Source of the DNA: Deltaproteobacteria bacterium
GTDB taxonomy: Bacteria > Desulfobacterota_B > Binatia > Bin18
Reading direction: 5' to 3'
Assembly: GCA_012271025.1 (NCBI GenBank)
Contig: JAAXHF010000338.1
Span: 1-17,506, forward strand
DNA: 17,506 nucleotides
Every line of letters starts with the position of its first letter. Position 1 is the first letter of the stretch. Both the position numbers and the translations under genes were made by a program. The notes beneath the pieces are model-generated. The model saw only the letters and a program-made list of their open reading frames with translations. It made no database searches and was not told the DNA's origin. Of this stretch, positions 1-7,714 are shown piece by piece.

Positions 1-220
1 GCCACTGGTCGTTGATGCGGATGCTGTGCTGACCTTTCCGGTCGCCTGAAAGCGCCTCCAAACGGTTCCCCGGAGGGACCTGCAAATCATTCACGTCCTT
101 CGCATTGTTCAAAATCATCAGTTTGGCCTGGGCACGCCGCTGAATATCTGGGGGAAACTTCCTGCATCGTTCTCGGTTGGCAACCGCTTCGGTGTCGGAG
201 TCTTTGTAGCTCTGGATCAC
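1..220 (-). CDS. higB: HigB-type toxin (RelE/ParE superfamily), partial, C-terminus off the left edge
   Basis: The minus strand from a GTG at 220 reads 73 codons without a stop to the window edge. The protein opens V/M-IQSYKDSDTEA, then has FPPDIQRRAQ, VPPGNRLEAL and ends at the edge in QHSIRINDQW. This run of motifs (QRRA, PPGNRLEAL, G-x-HSIRINDQWR) is the signature of HigB-like toxins, ribosome-dependent mRNA endonucleases of about 92 residues, so roughly 20 residues are missing. In higBA loci the toxin gene comes first, so the HigA antitoxin is expected just beyond the left edge; this cannot be checked here. GTG is the only standard start in frame after the stop at 239-241. No Shine-Dalgarno precedes it, and the predicted transcription start lies almost on the GTG. 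No frameshift is seen in the visible part. The family call is firm; toxicity is inferred. Confidence 0.88.
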   Translation of the reverse strand, partial: MIQSYKDSDTEAVANRERCRKFPPDIQRRAQAKLMILNNAKDVNDLQVPPGNRLEALSGDRKGQHSIRINDQW

Positions 221-227
221 ATCGCCA

Positions 228-264
228 ATAATGGTATCTTACACTAATAGCGTCAAGAGCTATT
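228..264 (-). promoter_or_regulatory. Predicted higB promoter with inverted-repeat operator
   Basis: On the minus strand there is a -35 TTGACG (256-251), a 17-nt spacer and a -10 CATTAT (233-228). Initiation would fall near 221, at the GTG of higB, implying a leaderless or nearly leaderless mRNA. A perfect 6-bp inverted repeat with a 7-nt spacer (AATAGC at 246-251, GCTATT at 259-264) covers the -35. Toxin-antitoxin operons are commonly repressed by the antitoxin binding such repeats, so this is a candidate HigA operator. This is inference from position and symmetry. Confidence 0.5.
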
Positions 265-274
265 ATGGGTGCTC

Positions 275-342
275 GTCATGCCGGACATGATCCGGCCTCC
301 ACAGGCCGGGAGCTGGGATTCTGACTTTCGTCAGCATGGCGG
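275..342. repeat. REP-like dispersed palindromic element (three small hairpins)
   Basis: The stretch contains three adjacent hairpins: GCCGGA/TCCGGC with a 5-nt loop (280-296), GGCCT/AGGCC with a 4-nt loop (294-307) and CTGAC/GTCAG with a 4-nt loop (321-334). Its ends, CGTCATGCCGGA and the reverse complement of the CAGCATGGCGG end, resemble each other. This is the usual build of the short 'GTCATGCC...' elements scattered through many bacterial genomes. It lies between the 3' end of the efflux operon and the higB promoter, where it could stop or stabilise efflux transcripts. Only one copy is in the window, so its repeat status is inferred. Confidence 0.45.
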
Positions 343-392
343 AAGGAACGCTGGCTATATGGAATCGTAAACTGCTCCAGGAAAAGCGAGCG

Positions 393-3300
393 TCAGGGCG
401 ACGGCCGCGACACGCTACGCGCTTTCCACAGGTAGTACACGACCGGGTAGACGAGCAGGGTGACCATGCCGGAGGTGACGATGCCACCGACCAGCGGCGT
501 CGCAATCCGCTTCATGACATCGGCTCCCGCGCCGGTACTCCACATGATGGGCAGCAGCCCGATCACATCGGTCGCGATTGTCATCAGAATCGGTCGCACC
601 CGTTTCACCGCTCCGTCCGTGATGGCTTCGACAAGAGCACTGCGGTCGGTGAGCAAGCCGCGCTTGCGGTAGTCTGTGTAGGAAAGGTCCAGGTACAGCA
701 GCAGGACGATGGCGGTCTCGGCGTGGAGCCCGGCCAGGGCGATGACGCCAACCCACACGGCGATGCTGAGGTTGTAGTCGAGGAGGTACAGCAGCCAGAT
801 TGCCCCGGTCAGGGCGAACGGCACGCCGAACAGCACGAAGAGCGTTTCGGTGGCGGAGTTGGTGTTGAGGTAGATGAGGATGAAGATCAGCAGCAGGGTC
901 AACGGGATCACGTAGCTCAAGCGCTGCTGGGCGCGCTGCATGTACTCGTACTGTCCGCTCCAGGCCAGCGTGTAACCGACAGGCAGCACTATCCGGTCGG
1001 CGACGGCGTGCTGGGCGGCCGTGACGTAGCTCCCGACATCGGTATTGCGGATATCAATATAGACCCAGGCGTTCGGCCTGGCGCCCTCAGTCTTGATACT
1101 CGGCGGGCCGACAGTGTAGCGCAGGCTGGCCAGGCGTCCCAGCGGAATCTGGGGACCGGCCGGGGTTGGAACCAGAACTGAGCGTAGAGCCGGCAGGTCG
1201 TCCCGCAGCTCTCGGCTGTAGCGCAAATTGACCGGATAGCGCTCCAGCCCTTCGACGGTGGTTGTAATATTCATACCGCCGATGGCGGTTTGGATCACCT
1301 GCTGCACGTCATCAACCGTCAGACCGTAGCGGGCGATGGCCTCACGGTCGATCTTGAAGTCGAGATAGTTGCCGCCCATCACCCGCTCGGCGTACACGCT
1401 GCGTGTTCCGGGCAGCTCCCGGACGACCGCCTCAATCTCCTGGCCCAAGCGCTCCAGCTCGGCCAGGTCAGGACCGGCGATCTTGATCCCGACCGGCGTC
1501 TTGATGCCGGTCGAGAGCATGTCGATCCGGGCCTCAATCGGCATCGTCCAGGCGTTCGTCAGCCCGGGGACCTGGATCGCGGCGTTCAACTCCTGGGTAA
1601 GTTTTTCGGGAGTCATGCCGGCCCGCCACTCACGCTGTGGCTTGAGCATGATCGTGGTTTCGATCATCGACAGCGGCGCGGGATCGGTTGCCGAGTCGGC
1701 CCGGCCCACCTTGCCGAAAACCTTGTCCACCTCGGGGAAGGTTTTGATGATGCGGTCGGTCTGCTGCAAGAGTTCGCGGGCCTTGGTGATCGAGATGCTC
1801 GGCAGCGTGGTTGGCATGTAGAGCAGGTCGCCTTCCCACAGCCGAGGCATGAACTCTGAACCGAGCCGGGAGAAGGGCACGAAGCTCACCACTAAGGCCA
1901 GAAATGCGACGGCCAGGGCGGAGGACCTGAAACGCAGGACGAAGCTCAGGGCCGGCCGGTATACGCAGATGAGCAAGCGGCTGACCGGGTTCCGGTCCTG
2001 GGGCAGAATCCTGCCCCGCACACAGTAGCCGACCAGAACGGGAACCAGGCTGAGCGACAGCAGGGCCGCAGCCGCCATGGCGTAGGTCTTGGTGAAGGCG
2101 AGCGGCTTGAACAGCCGTCCCTCCTGAGCCTCCAGGGTGAACACGGGCATGAAGGAGACCGTGATCACGAGCAGGGCGAAGAACAGCGAGGGACCGACTT
2201 CCTTGGCCGAGGCAGCGATGATCTGCCAGTGAGGGCGTCGCTGCCGGTCTCGCGCCAAGTGGGCGTGGGCGTTCTCGACCATCACGATGCCGGCGTCGAC
2301 CATGGTTCCAATCGCGACGGCGATACCGCCGAGCGACATGATGTTGACGCTGAGGCCCTGGAAGAAGATCGCGATGAAAGCGATCAGGATGCCGACCGGC
2401 AGGCTGATGATGGCGACAAGTCCGCTCCGAATGTGGAACAGAAAGAGCAGGCACACCAGACCGACGATCAGGAACTGCTGGCTGAGGCTGGTCCGCAGAC
2501 TCTCGACCGCCCGGTCAATCAGCGCCGTGCGATCATAGGCGACCTCAATCTCAACGCCCTGGGGCAGACCGGCTTTGAGCCGCTCCAGCTTGGCCTTGAC
2601 GTCGCGGATGACTCGCTGGGTGCTTGCCCCGTAACGCACGACGATAATGCCGCCCACAGTCTCGCCCTGGCCGTTCCATTCGGCCAGCCCGCGGCGCGTC
2701 TCCGGGCCCACACCGATCCGCGCCACATCTTGCAGCAGGATCGGCGTTCCGCTGCGGTCCACACCCAGGGCGATTTTGCGCAAATCGTCCGGAGACTCTA
2801 TGGAGCCGAGGCCGCGGATCATGAACTCCTTCTCTGCCACTTCGAGCAAGCGTCCTCCCACGTCGCTGTTGCTGTGTTGCACTGCGGTCCGAATCGTGGA
2901 GATGGAGATGTCGTAGGCCCGGAGCCGGTTGGGATCGACGGTGATCTGGTACTGCCGGACAAAGCCTCCGACGCTGGCGACTTCTGAGACGCCCGGGACG
3001 CTGGTCAACTCATACTTGAGGAACCAGTCCTGGATTGAGCGCAGCTCGCTCAGGTCGTGACGGTCAGACTCCAAGGCATACATGAAGGCCCAGCCGGCAC
3101 CCGTGGCGTCGGGGCCGAGCCGTGGCGTGACCCCCGGCGGCAGCTGCCCGGAGACGGAGTTCAGGTATTCGAGGACGCGGCTCCTGGCCCAGTACAGGTC
3201 GGTCCCGTCCTCGAAGATGATGTAGACAAAGGAAAAGCCGAAGAACGAATAGCCCCGCACGACTTGAGCGAACGGCGCGGCGAGCATCTGCGTCGTCAGC

Positions 3301-3503
3301 GGATAGGTCACCTGGTCTTCGACAATGCGTGGCGCCTGGCCCGGGTACTCGGTGTAGATGATGACCTGAACGTCGGACAGGTCGGGCAGGGCGTCGAGCG
3401 GTGCTCGTAACAGCGCAGAGACGCCGGCCGCCGCGACAAGCAGACCGAGAAGCACGACGAGGAAGCGGTTGGTGATCGACCAGTCAATGACGCGGTCACA
3501 CAT
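393..3503 (-). CDS. cusA: CusA-type heavy-metal (Cu/Ag) RND efflux pump
   Basis: The 1036-residue protein is the inner-membrane, proton-driven pump of a tripartite CusCBA-like system and has the full family length. The N-terminus (ITNRFLVVLLG, then DALPDLSDVQVII) and blocks such as GPDATGAGW and SLGGIAVAIGTMVDAGIVMVENAH are CusA hallmarks. The three methionines that bind Cu(I)/Ag(I) in E. coli CusA are kept as M563 (LLYMP), M613 (PLSMIET) and M662 (IDMLSTG). The upper relay methionines M389, M401 and M476 are also present. Proton-relay acids are D403 and E929; the E. coli Lys984 position is Ile972 and the Met1009 position appears to be Ile1008. Twelve membrane segments are expected, with TM1 near 13-32 and the last near 1000-1025. 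The start at 3503 follows GAGGAGAGGG and lies 10 bp past the adaptor stop, so the genes are co-transcribed. Cu/Ag over Zn/Co is inferred from the methionines. Confidence 0.93.
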   Translation of the reverse strand: MCDRVIDWSITNRFLVVLLGLLVAAAGVSALLRAPLDALPDLSDVQVIIYTEYPGQAPRIVEDQVTYPLTTQMLAAPFAQVVRGYSFFGFSFVYIIFEDGTDLYWARSRVLEYLNSVSGQLPPGVTPRLGPDATGAGWAFMYALESDRHDLSELRSIQDWFLKYELTSVPGVSEVASVGGFVRQYQITVDPNRLRAYDISISTIRTAVQHSNSDVGGRLLEVAEKEFMIRGLGSIESPDDLRKIALGVDRSGTPILLQDVARIGVGPETRRGLAEWNGQGETVGGIIVVRYGASTQRVIRDVKAKLERLKAGLPQGVEIEVAYDRTALIDRAVESLRTSLSQQFLIVGLVCLLFLFHIRSGLVAIISLPVGILIAFIAIFFQGLSVNIMSLGGIAVAIGTMVDAGIVMVENAHAHLARDRQRRPHWQIIAASAKEVGPSLFFALLVITVSFMPVFTLEAQEGRLFKPLAFTKTYAMAAAALLSLSLVPVLVGYCVRGRILPQDRNPVSRLLICVYRPALSFVLRFRSSALAVAFLALVVSFVPFSRLGSEFMPRLWEGDLLYMPTTLPSISITKARELLQQTDRIIKTFPEVDKVFGKVGRADSATDPAPLSMIETTIMLKPQREWRAGMTPEKLTQELNAAIQVPGLTNAWTMPIEARIDMLSTGIKTPVGIKIAGPDLAELERLGQEIEAVVRELPGTRSVYAERVMGGNYLDFKIDREAIARYGLTVDDVQQVIQTAIGGMNITTTVEGLERYPVNLRYSRELRDDLPALRSVLVPTPAGPQIPLGRLASLRYTVGPPSIKTEGARPNAWVYIDIRNTDVGSYVTAAQHAVADRIVLPVGYTLAWSGQYEYMQRAQQRLSYVIPLTLLLIFILIYLNTNSATETLFVLFGVPFALTGAIWLLYLLDYNLSIAVWVGVIALAGLHAETAIVLLLYLDLSYTDYRKRGLLTDRSALVEAITDGAVKRVRPILMTIATDVIGLLPIMWSTGAGADVMKRIATPLVGGIVTSGMVTLLVYPVVYYLWKARSVSRPSP

Positions 3504-3513
3504 CGCCCTCTCC

Positions 3514-4857
3514 TCAGTGATGATGGTGGGCGGGCGCCGAAGCCGGCTCGGGCTGCTCGGAGGCGTCGCCGCTCAGTAGCTGCGAGATAGCGGCCTTGAG
3601 GTTGCTGTCGGAGTCGATCAGAAACTGCGAGGAGACCACGACCGCCTCGCCGGGCGAGAGCCCGGCGGTGACCTCCTGCAGGCCCCCGCCCGCCATGCCC
3701 AGCTCGACCTCCCGGGGCTCAAACACGCCGCCACCCTTGGCGACGATGACGACCGCTCGTTCCCCGCTGTGCAGGACAGACTCGGCCGGCGCTATCACCG
3801 CTCGGGCCGACCCGGCCGCCTGGACGGAGACCGTGACGTACATCATCGGCCGCAGGCGGAGGCCCGGGTTGGCGACCTCGACAAAGGCAGTCAGGGTCCG
3901 CGTGTGCTGGTTGACGGCCGGCCGAAAAAAGAGAATCGTGCCGTCCCAGCGCCGGCCCGGAAACGCGTCGACCTCAATCAGCACCCGCTGGCCTTCACGC
4001 ACATGGCGCACATCGTTTTCGTAGAACTCGGCCTTGGCCCACAGCGTGGCGTGGTCGGCGATCTTGAGGACGGTCATGCCCGGGCTGAGTTTCATGCCCT
4101 CCAGGGAATCGCCCATCTTGTCGACAATGAACCCGGAGGAGGGTGAGAAGAAGCGGACCGTGCGGGTCACCGCTCTCGACGCTCCGAGCGTGTCGATCTG
4201 CTCCTCGGTGATATCCCAGTAGCGCAGGCGTTCGCGAGCTGCTTCGAGCAGAGACTCGGCGCGGGCGACGGCCTCGGGGTAGGCCCTGTTTTGGCGCAGC
4301 CGCTCGACATAGTCCATCGCCGCCAGGTACTCACGCTGGGTCGTGAGCAACTGCGGGCTGTAGATCTCGAACAGCAGGTCGCCTTTCTCGACCAGTTCAC
4401 CGACGTTGTTGACGCGCGCCTTCTCGATCCAGCCCTCGAATTTCGTATTGACGGACACGAGCTTTTCTTCGTTGTGGGCCAGGACACCGACGGTCCGAAT
4501 CGAGACCGGCAGCGCGCCGGTCGTGACCGGTGTCGTCCGCACCGCAAAGTTCTGCAAGAAGCGCTGGCTGACCCGAACCCCACCGTTTTGTGGGGTTTGG
4601 TCTTCATAGACCGGAACGAGGTCCATGCCCATGGGTGACGTGCCCGGTGTGTCGGAGGTGTAGTTCGGGTCCATGGGAGCGCGCCAATACAGAATCTTCC
4701 GCTCGCCCGCTGTTGGACCCGGCGTGGTATGCGCGTGGTTCTCCATCAGCGCGTCAAGCCGCTCCCAGCCGAGCGGATTCCAGACGAACAGAACCGACGC
4801 GCCGACTCCGAGGCCAACACCAACGAGCAGCAATACAAAACCGCCCAGCCTCGTCAT
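3514..4857 (-). CDS. cusB: CusB-type periplasmic adaptor (membrane fusion protein) with heavy-metal-binding domain
   Basis: This 447-residue adaptor links the RND pump to the outer-membrane channel and is thought to hand metal to the pump. An N-terminal membrane anchor (about 5-27) is followed by a heavy-metal-binding domain at about 54-85 (KILYWRAPMDPNY, then SPMGMDLVPVYED) with M62, M76 and M78 as likely ligands. Next come the barrel-sandwich/lipoyl half-motifs (from about 127, KFEGWIEKARVNNVGELVEKGD), an alpha-hairpin (about 170-225), the second lipoyl half (SGFIVDKMGDSLEG) and beta-barrel and membrane-proximal domains to about 425. The natural C-terminus is His-rich (SAPAHHHH), probably extra metal ligands. 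The start at 4857 overlaps the upstream gene's stop as ATGA and has a GGAGGAAAG ribosome site, implying translational coupling. Family assignment is firm; the tail's function is inferred. Confidence 0.92.
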   Translation of the reverse strand: MTRLGGFVLLLVGVGLGVGASVLFVWNPLGWERLDALMENHAHTTPGPTAGERKILYWRAPMDPNYTSDTPGTSPMGMDLVPVYEDQTPQNGGVRVSQRFLQNFAVRTTPVTTGALPVSIRTVGVLAHNEEKLVSVNTKFEGWIEKARVNNVGELVEKGDLLFEIYSPQLLTTQREYLAAMDYVERLRQNRAYPEAVARAESLLEAARERLRYWDITEEQIDTLGASRAVTRTVRFFSPSSGFIVDKMGDSLEGMKLSPGMTVLKIADHATLWAKAEFYENDVRHVREGQRVLIEVDAFPGRRWDGTILFFRPAVNQHTRTLTAFVEVANPGLRLRPMMYVTVSVQAAGSARAVIAPAESVLHSGERAVVIVAKGGGVFEPREVELGMAGGGLQEVTAGLSPGEAVVVSSQFLIDSDSNLKAAISQLLSGDASEQPEPASAPAHHHH

Positions 4858-6158
4858 GGTCTTTCCTCCGGGAAGGCTGACCCGATGGCGCGTTCCATCT
4901 CAGCCAGGGCCTGCATGTAATCGGTTTCCAGACGCGCCAGGCCGAGCCGCACCTCGAGCAGGACCTCCTCGCTGTCCAGCAGTTCGAGCACCCCCGTCGT
5001 TCCGGTGGCATACGCCTCCTCGGTCGAGCGCAAAGCCTGTTCGGCCTGGGGCAGCAGGGCTCTCTGGAAGAGGGCGATCTGCTCATCGGTCATGCGCAGC
5101 CGGACCCCCACCGCACGGACGGCGGCGTCAACCGTGTTGACCACGTTGTGGTAGACGGCCTTTGCCGCCGCAACCCGCTCGCTTGCCTCCTGCACGCCCG
5201 CGTCATACTTCGAGCGAAAGATGGGCAGGCTGAGGCTGAGGCTCAGGCTATACACGTCTTTGCCGTTGCCGGGCGGTCGATTCAGTCCCGCTCTGGGCCG
5301 GCTGCGGACGTTCCCCCAACTGGCGCCTAGGGTGAAGTCGGGCCAGTACTGGCGTCGGGCCAGCTGCACGCCGCTCTGCCTGCTCTCGATCCGCAGCACT
5401 GCCTCCCTCACTTCGGGTCTGTTGGCGCGTCCGATTGCAGACAGCCGGTCGCTGTCGACGTGCGCGACTGGCCGCTCAACGGGGCGGACGGCCGGAATCG
5501 AGGTGTGGACCGGTCGGTCGCACAGCGCGTTCAGCCCAGCCTCAAGCTCGACCCGTTGGCGCAGGAGTTCCTGGCGACGGTTCAGGACCTGGGTGATCTC
5601 AGCCTGGAGCTTGACGACCGCCTGCTGCAAGCCGACCCCCTGGGCGTAGCGTGCCTGAGCCAGGGTCTCGTAATGCCGCAGGAGCTGCTCTTGTTCGGCC
5701 GTGATGCCGAGCGCTTGATCGATATAGCCGAGATCGTAGTAGGCCAGTTTTATCTGGCGGACCAGTTCAGCCCCGTGTTGCTGGTAGAGCGCATCGCGGA
5801 CGCCGGCCTGCTTGGCAGCAATCCTGCCGCGGTCCGACAGCGTGCCGAACCAGGGGAACTTCTGGCTCAGCGCAATGACTGTGGTCTGCGGACCGACCCG
5901 AGTCTCCGGGGACCGGGCGTGTTGCGTGACCGCCAGGCTTGGATCCGGCAGAGCGGTGACCTGGGCAATGCGCAGCTGCGCGGCCTGAGTGTCCAGCCAG
6001 GCTTGGCGGAGCTGCGGATTGCTCTCAAGCGCTTCCTTGACCAAGGCGGCCAGCGTCGGATCGTTATTGGTCGCATAGGCCGGCGTGTCGGCCCGCGCCA
6101 GGCTGGCCGCCGACAGGAACAGCCACAGGCAAAAGTAGAGCAGCACTCCCTTCTTCAT
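4854..6158 (-). CDS. cusC: TolC/CusC-family outer-membrane efflux channel
   Basis: The 434-residue protein starts with a Sec signal peptide (MKKGVLLYFCLWLFLSAASLARA, cut near residue 23) and lacks a lipobox, unlike E. coli CusC. The mature part shows the two repeated outer-membrane efflux protein halves: LVKEALESNPQLRQAW opens the first and GRANRPEVREAVLRIES the second. Long helical, coiled-coil-prone stretches follow each, and YSLSLSLSLPIFRSK is the typical beta-strand and turn before the last helices. It would trimerise into the outer-membrane duct of the tripartite pump. The start is supported by GGAGGAAGGGA just upstream. The 3' end overlaps the adaptor gene by 4 bp. It could serve other pumps, but operon position with cusB and cusA points to metal efflux. 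Confidence 0.9.
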   Translation of the reverse strand: MKKGVLLYFCLWLFLSAASLARADTPAYATNNDPTLAALVKEALESNPQLRQAWLDTQAAQLRIAQVTALPDPSLAVTQHARSPETRVGPQTTVIALSQKFPWFGTLSDRGRIAAKQAGVRDALYQQHGAELVRQIKLAYYDLGYIDQALGITAEQEQLLRHYETLAQARYAQGVGLQQAVVKLQAEITQVLNRRQELLRQRVELEAGLNALCDRPVHTSIPAVRPVERPVAHVDSDRLSAIGRANRPEVREAVLRIESRQSGVQLARRQYWPDFTLGASWGNVRSRPRAGLNRPPGNGKDVYSLSLSLSLPIFRSKYDAGVQEASERVAAAKAVYHNVVNTVDAAVRAVGVRLRMTDEQIALFQRALLPQAEQALRSTEEAYATGTTGVLELLDSEEVLLEVRLGLARLETDYMQALAEMERAIGSAFPEERP

Positions 6159-6186
6159 TCCCTTCCTCCAGTGTGGAGCGGACTCG

Positions 6187-6283
6187 CCAGGCAGACGAAC
6201 GGATCCCTGGGGACTACGAGCGTGGCCTGAAAGTGGACAGGCGTACTCGAACCGCAGGCAGACGAAGCCTGGGTGGTTCGAGC
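6187..6283 (-). other. Structured leader between the small exported protein gene and cusC
   Basis: The 145-bp gap 6159-6303 holds two stem-loops that share a 12-bp direct repeat, CAGGCAGACGAA (6188-6199 and 6255-6266). The stronger one pairs CTCGAACC (6246-6253) with GGTTCGAG (6275-6282) and, inside it, CAGGC (6255-6259) with GCCTG (6267-6271). The weaker one pairs CCAGG (6187-6191) with CCTGG (6206-6210). In the transcript (minus strand) both loops show TTCGTCTG. No U-tract follows, so these are not typical terminators. A processing, stability or binding role is possible but inferred. Confidence 0.4.
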
Positions 6284-6303
6284 CGACTCAGCCGAAGGAC
6301 AGT

Positions 6304-6669
6304 CTAAATGAGGAAAGTTTGGTGTCGGACGTACAGGGGCGGGCTGCGGTCAGGCCAGTGCGCAAGCGCGGGAAGGCTGACTCCCGGTCCGTGGCCGGCA
6401 GATGGGTCGGCGACGGCTGACGGGTAGGCGGAACTGACGGATTGGTAGTGCTGAACGGCGGGCGGCTGAGAAAGCGTGGCCGGGGTGCCGGTCAAGACAC
6501 ACAGCAGGGCGCACGGCGTCGTATGATTCCTGGCGTGGGTGCGCGAATCGTCACAGCAATCGTGGGCCTCCTCGGCCTGCGCACCGAGCGTCATGGGCGC
6601 ACAGGGGACGGCGCCCACAAGCAGGGCGAGTGAGACAACTACGATCCTGATGGCAAGCCGTGTCTTCAC
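6304..6669 (-). CDS. Small exported Cys/His-rich protein at the head of the metal efflux operon
   Basis: The 121-residue protein has a signal peptide (MKTRLAIRIVVVSLALLVGA..., cleavage likely after LGAQA). The short mature part contains H36-D-C38-C39-D-D and, 13 residues later, C53-A-L-L-C57, plus several His residues. It ends in PPLYVRHQTFLI, a tail I associate with small periplasmic proteins found beside Cus/Czc efflux operons (CzcI or DUF2946-like). A periplasmic metal buffer or sensor is plausible but not proven. The start is GTG at 6669 (plus strand CAC at 6667-6669), with only a weak purine-rich site upstream. The gene is same-strand and 145 bp upstream of cusC. It is compositionally ordinary and family membership is uncertain. 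Confidence 0.65.
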   Translation of the reverse strand: MKTRLAIRIVVVSLALLVGAVPCAPMTLGAQAEEAHDCCDDSRTHARNHTTPCALLCVLTGTPATLSQPPAVQHYQSVSSAYPSAVADPSAGHGPGVSLPALAHWPDRSPPLYVRHQTFLI

Positions 6670-6737
6670 CAGTGGTCCGCCGCTCCGGTCTCTTGAGATG
6701 CTAAGCAGCCTAGCAGCATGCCGATTCCAGGCGCAAG

Positions 6738-7661
6738 TCAGCTCTTGTCCCGAAATTCCCTGAAGGCCGCCCGGACCAGATCGGGACGGTCTTCCTGCAC
6801 ATAGTGGCCGCTACGTAAGATGACCGAGATGTCCGAATTAGGGATGTCTTCGTCCAGCTGGCGGCCGACCTCCAGCGGGACGAGGGCGTCATGGGGACCC
6901 CAGACCAGCAGGGTGGGGACGGTCATTTCAGACAGCTTGGGCGTGATCTCCCCTTCGAGGACCGACTCGGCGTCAAACTCTTGGATAAACTTTCGCAGGC
7001 TGGCCCGCGCTCCGGGATCGTCCTGATAGGGCGCCAGATAGGGTCTGAGGGCGATATCGCTCATCTTTTCCTGAGTCTCCACCCCGGCCCGAAAGATGCG
7101 TTTGAGAAACCAGTCGCCGGTCAACAGCTGGCCGAGCCCGGGCAGGCCCAGCAGACGGATGTTGAGCGTCGGGCTGGCGTCGTACAGCGGGGCGCCGACC
7201 AGAATCAGCTTGCGGACGGCTCCCGGGTTGCGGACCGCGTGCAGGGCGACGATCAGGGCGCCGACTCCCTGACCCCCGAGGATGGGATTCTCCAGGTTGA
7301 GTTCTTGCAGAAAGGCGTCGAGCTGGGAGACGTAGGTCTCGATATCGTAGCGACGATCCTGGGGTTTTTCCGAATAGCCGAAGCCCATCAGGTCGAGGGT
7401 ATAGATGGTCGTACCATAGGTCAGGCCCGGGATGATGTTGCGCCACACGTAGGACGAGGCGCCAAGCCCGTGCAACAAGACCATCGGTCGGCCCAGGCCC
7501 TGTTGGTCGTAGTGCAGGGCTACCCCGTCGATGTCGATGTATTTTTTGTCCGGGTATTTCTCCTGGAGAGCCGCGCCGGACAAACTGGGCTGCGAGCCGC
7601 AGGCGGATAGCAGCACGGTTACGGCTAACAGCCCGGCTCTCAGCCACATGAACTCTTGCAT
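6738..7661 (-). CDS. Alpha/beta-hydrolase-fold lipoprotein lacking the serine nucleophile
   Basis: From ATG 7661 the protein is 307 residues. It begins with a lipoprotein signal (LLAVTVLLSAC, lipid-modified Cys21). The hydrolase fold follows: VLLHGLGASSYVW (oxyanion region, HG at 64-65), LDLMGFGYSEKP, the nucleophile elbow, a cap region, LLVWGPHDALVP (acid Asp258) and LRSGHYVQEDRPDLV (His286). The elbow reads GGQGVGAL where relatives have GHSxGG, so residue 132 is Gly (codon GGA) instead of Ser. It may be non-hydrolytic or use another mechanism. Longer reading to 7898 is possible, but it would cross the divergent nitroreductase start and displace the signal peptide. ATG 7649 is an alternative start. 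It is same-strand with the efflux genes but 68 bp before the small exported protein; a functional link is unknown. Confidence 0.85.
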   Translation of the reverse strand: MQEFMWLRAGLLAVTVLLSACGSQPSLSGAALQEKYPDKKYIDIDGVALHYDQQGLGRPMVLLHGLGASSYVWRNIIPGLTYGTTIYTLDLMGFGYSEKPQDRRYDIETYVSQLDAFLQELNLENPILGGQGVGALIVALHAVRNPGAVRKLILVGAPLYDASPTLNIRLLGLPGLGQLLTGDWFLKRIFRAGVETQEKMSDIALRPYLAPYQDDPGARASLRKFIQEFDAESVLEGEITPKLSEMTVPTLLVWGPHDALVPLEVGRQLDEDIPNSDISVILRSGHYVQEDRPDLVRAAFREFRDKS

Positions 7662-7714
7662 ACGTCTACTCACTTTCTCGGTCGCTTCCTCAAAACCGGC
7701 AGTGGTCACGAAGT

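Noticed and set aside
336..1181. 281-codon plus-strand frame opposite cusA
   Set aside because: Its Gln/Gly/Asp-rich product mirrors the cusA codons and has no family resemblance.
6270..6295. GGTTCGAG resembling a tRNA T-loop
   Set aside because: The flanking bases do not form a T-stem, and no acceptor, D or anticodon arm is present on either strand; it is explained by the stem-loop at 6246-6282.
6690..6720. TGCTA/TAGCA inverted repeat after the lipoprotein gene as a terminator
   Set aside because: The stem is only 5 bp and no T-tract follows on the relevant strand.
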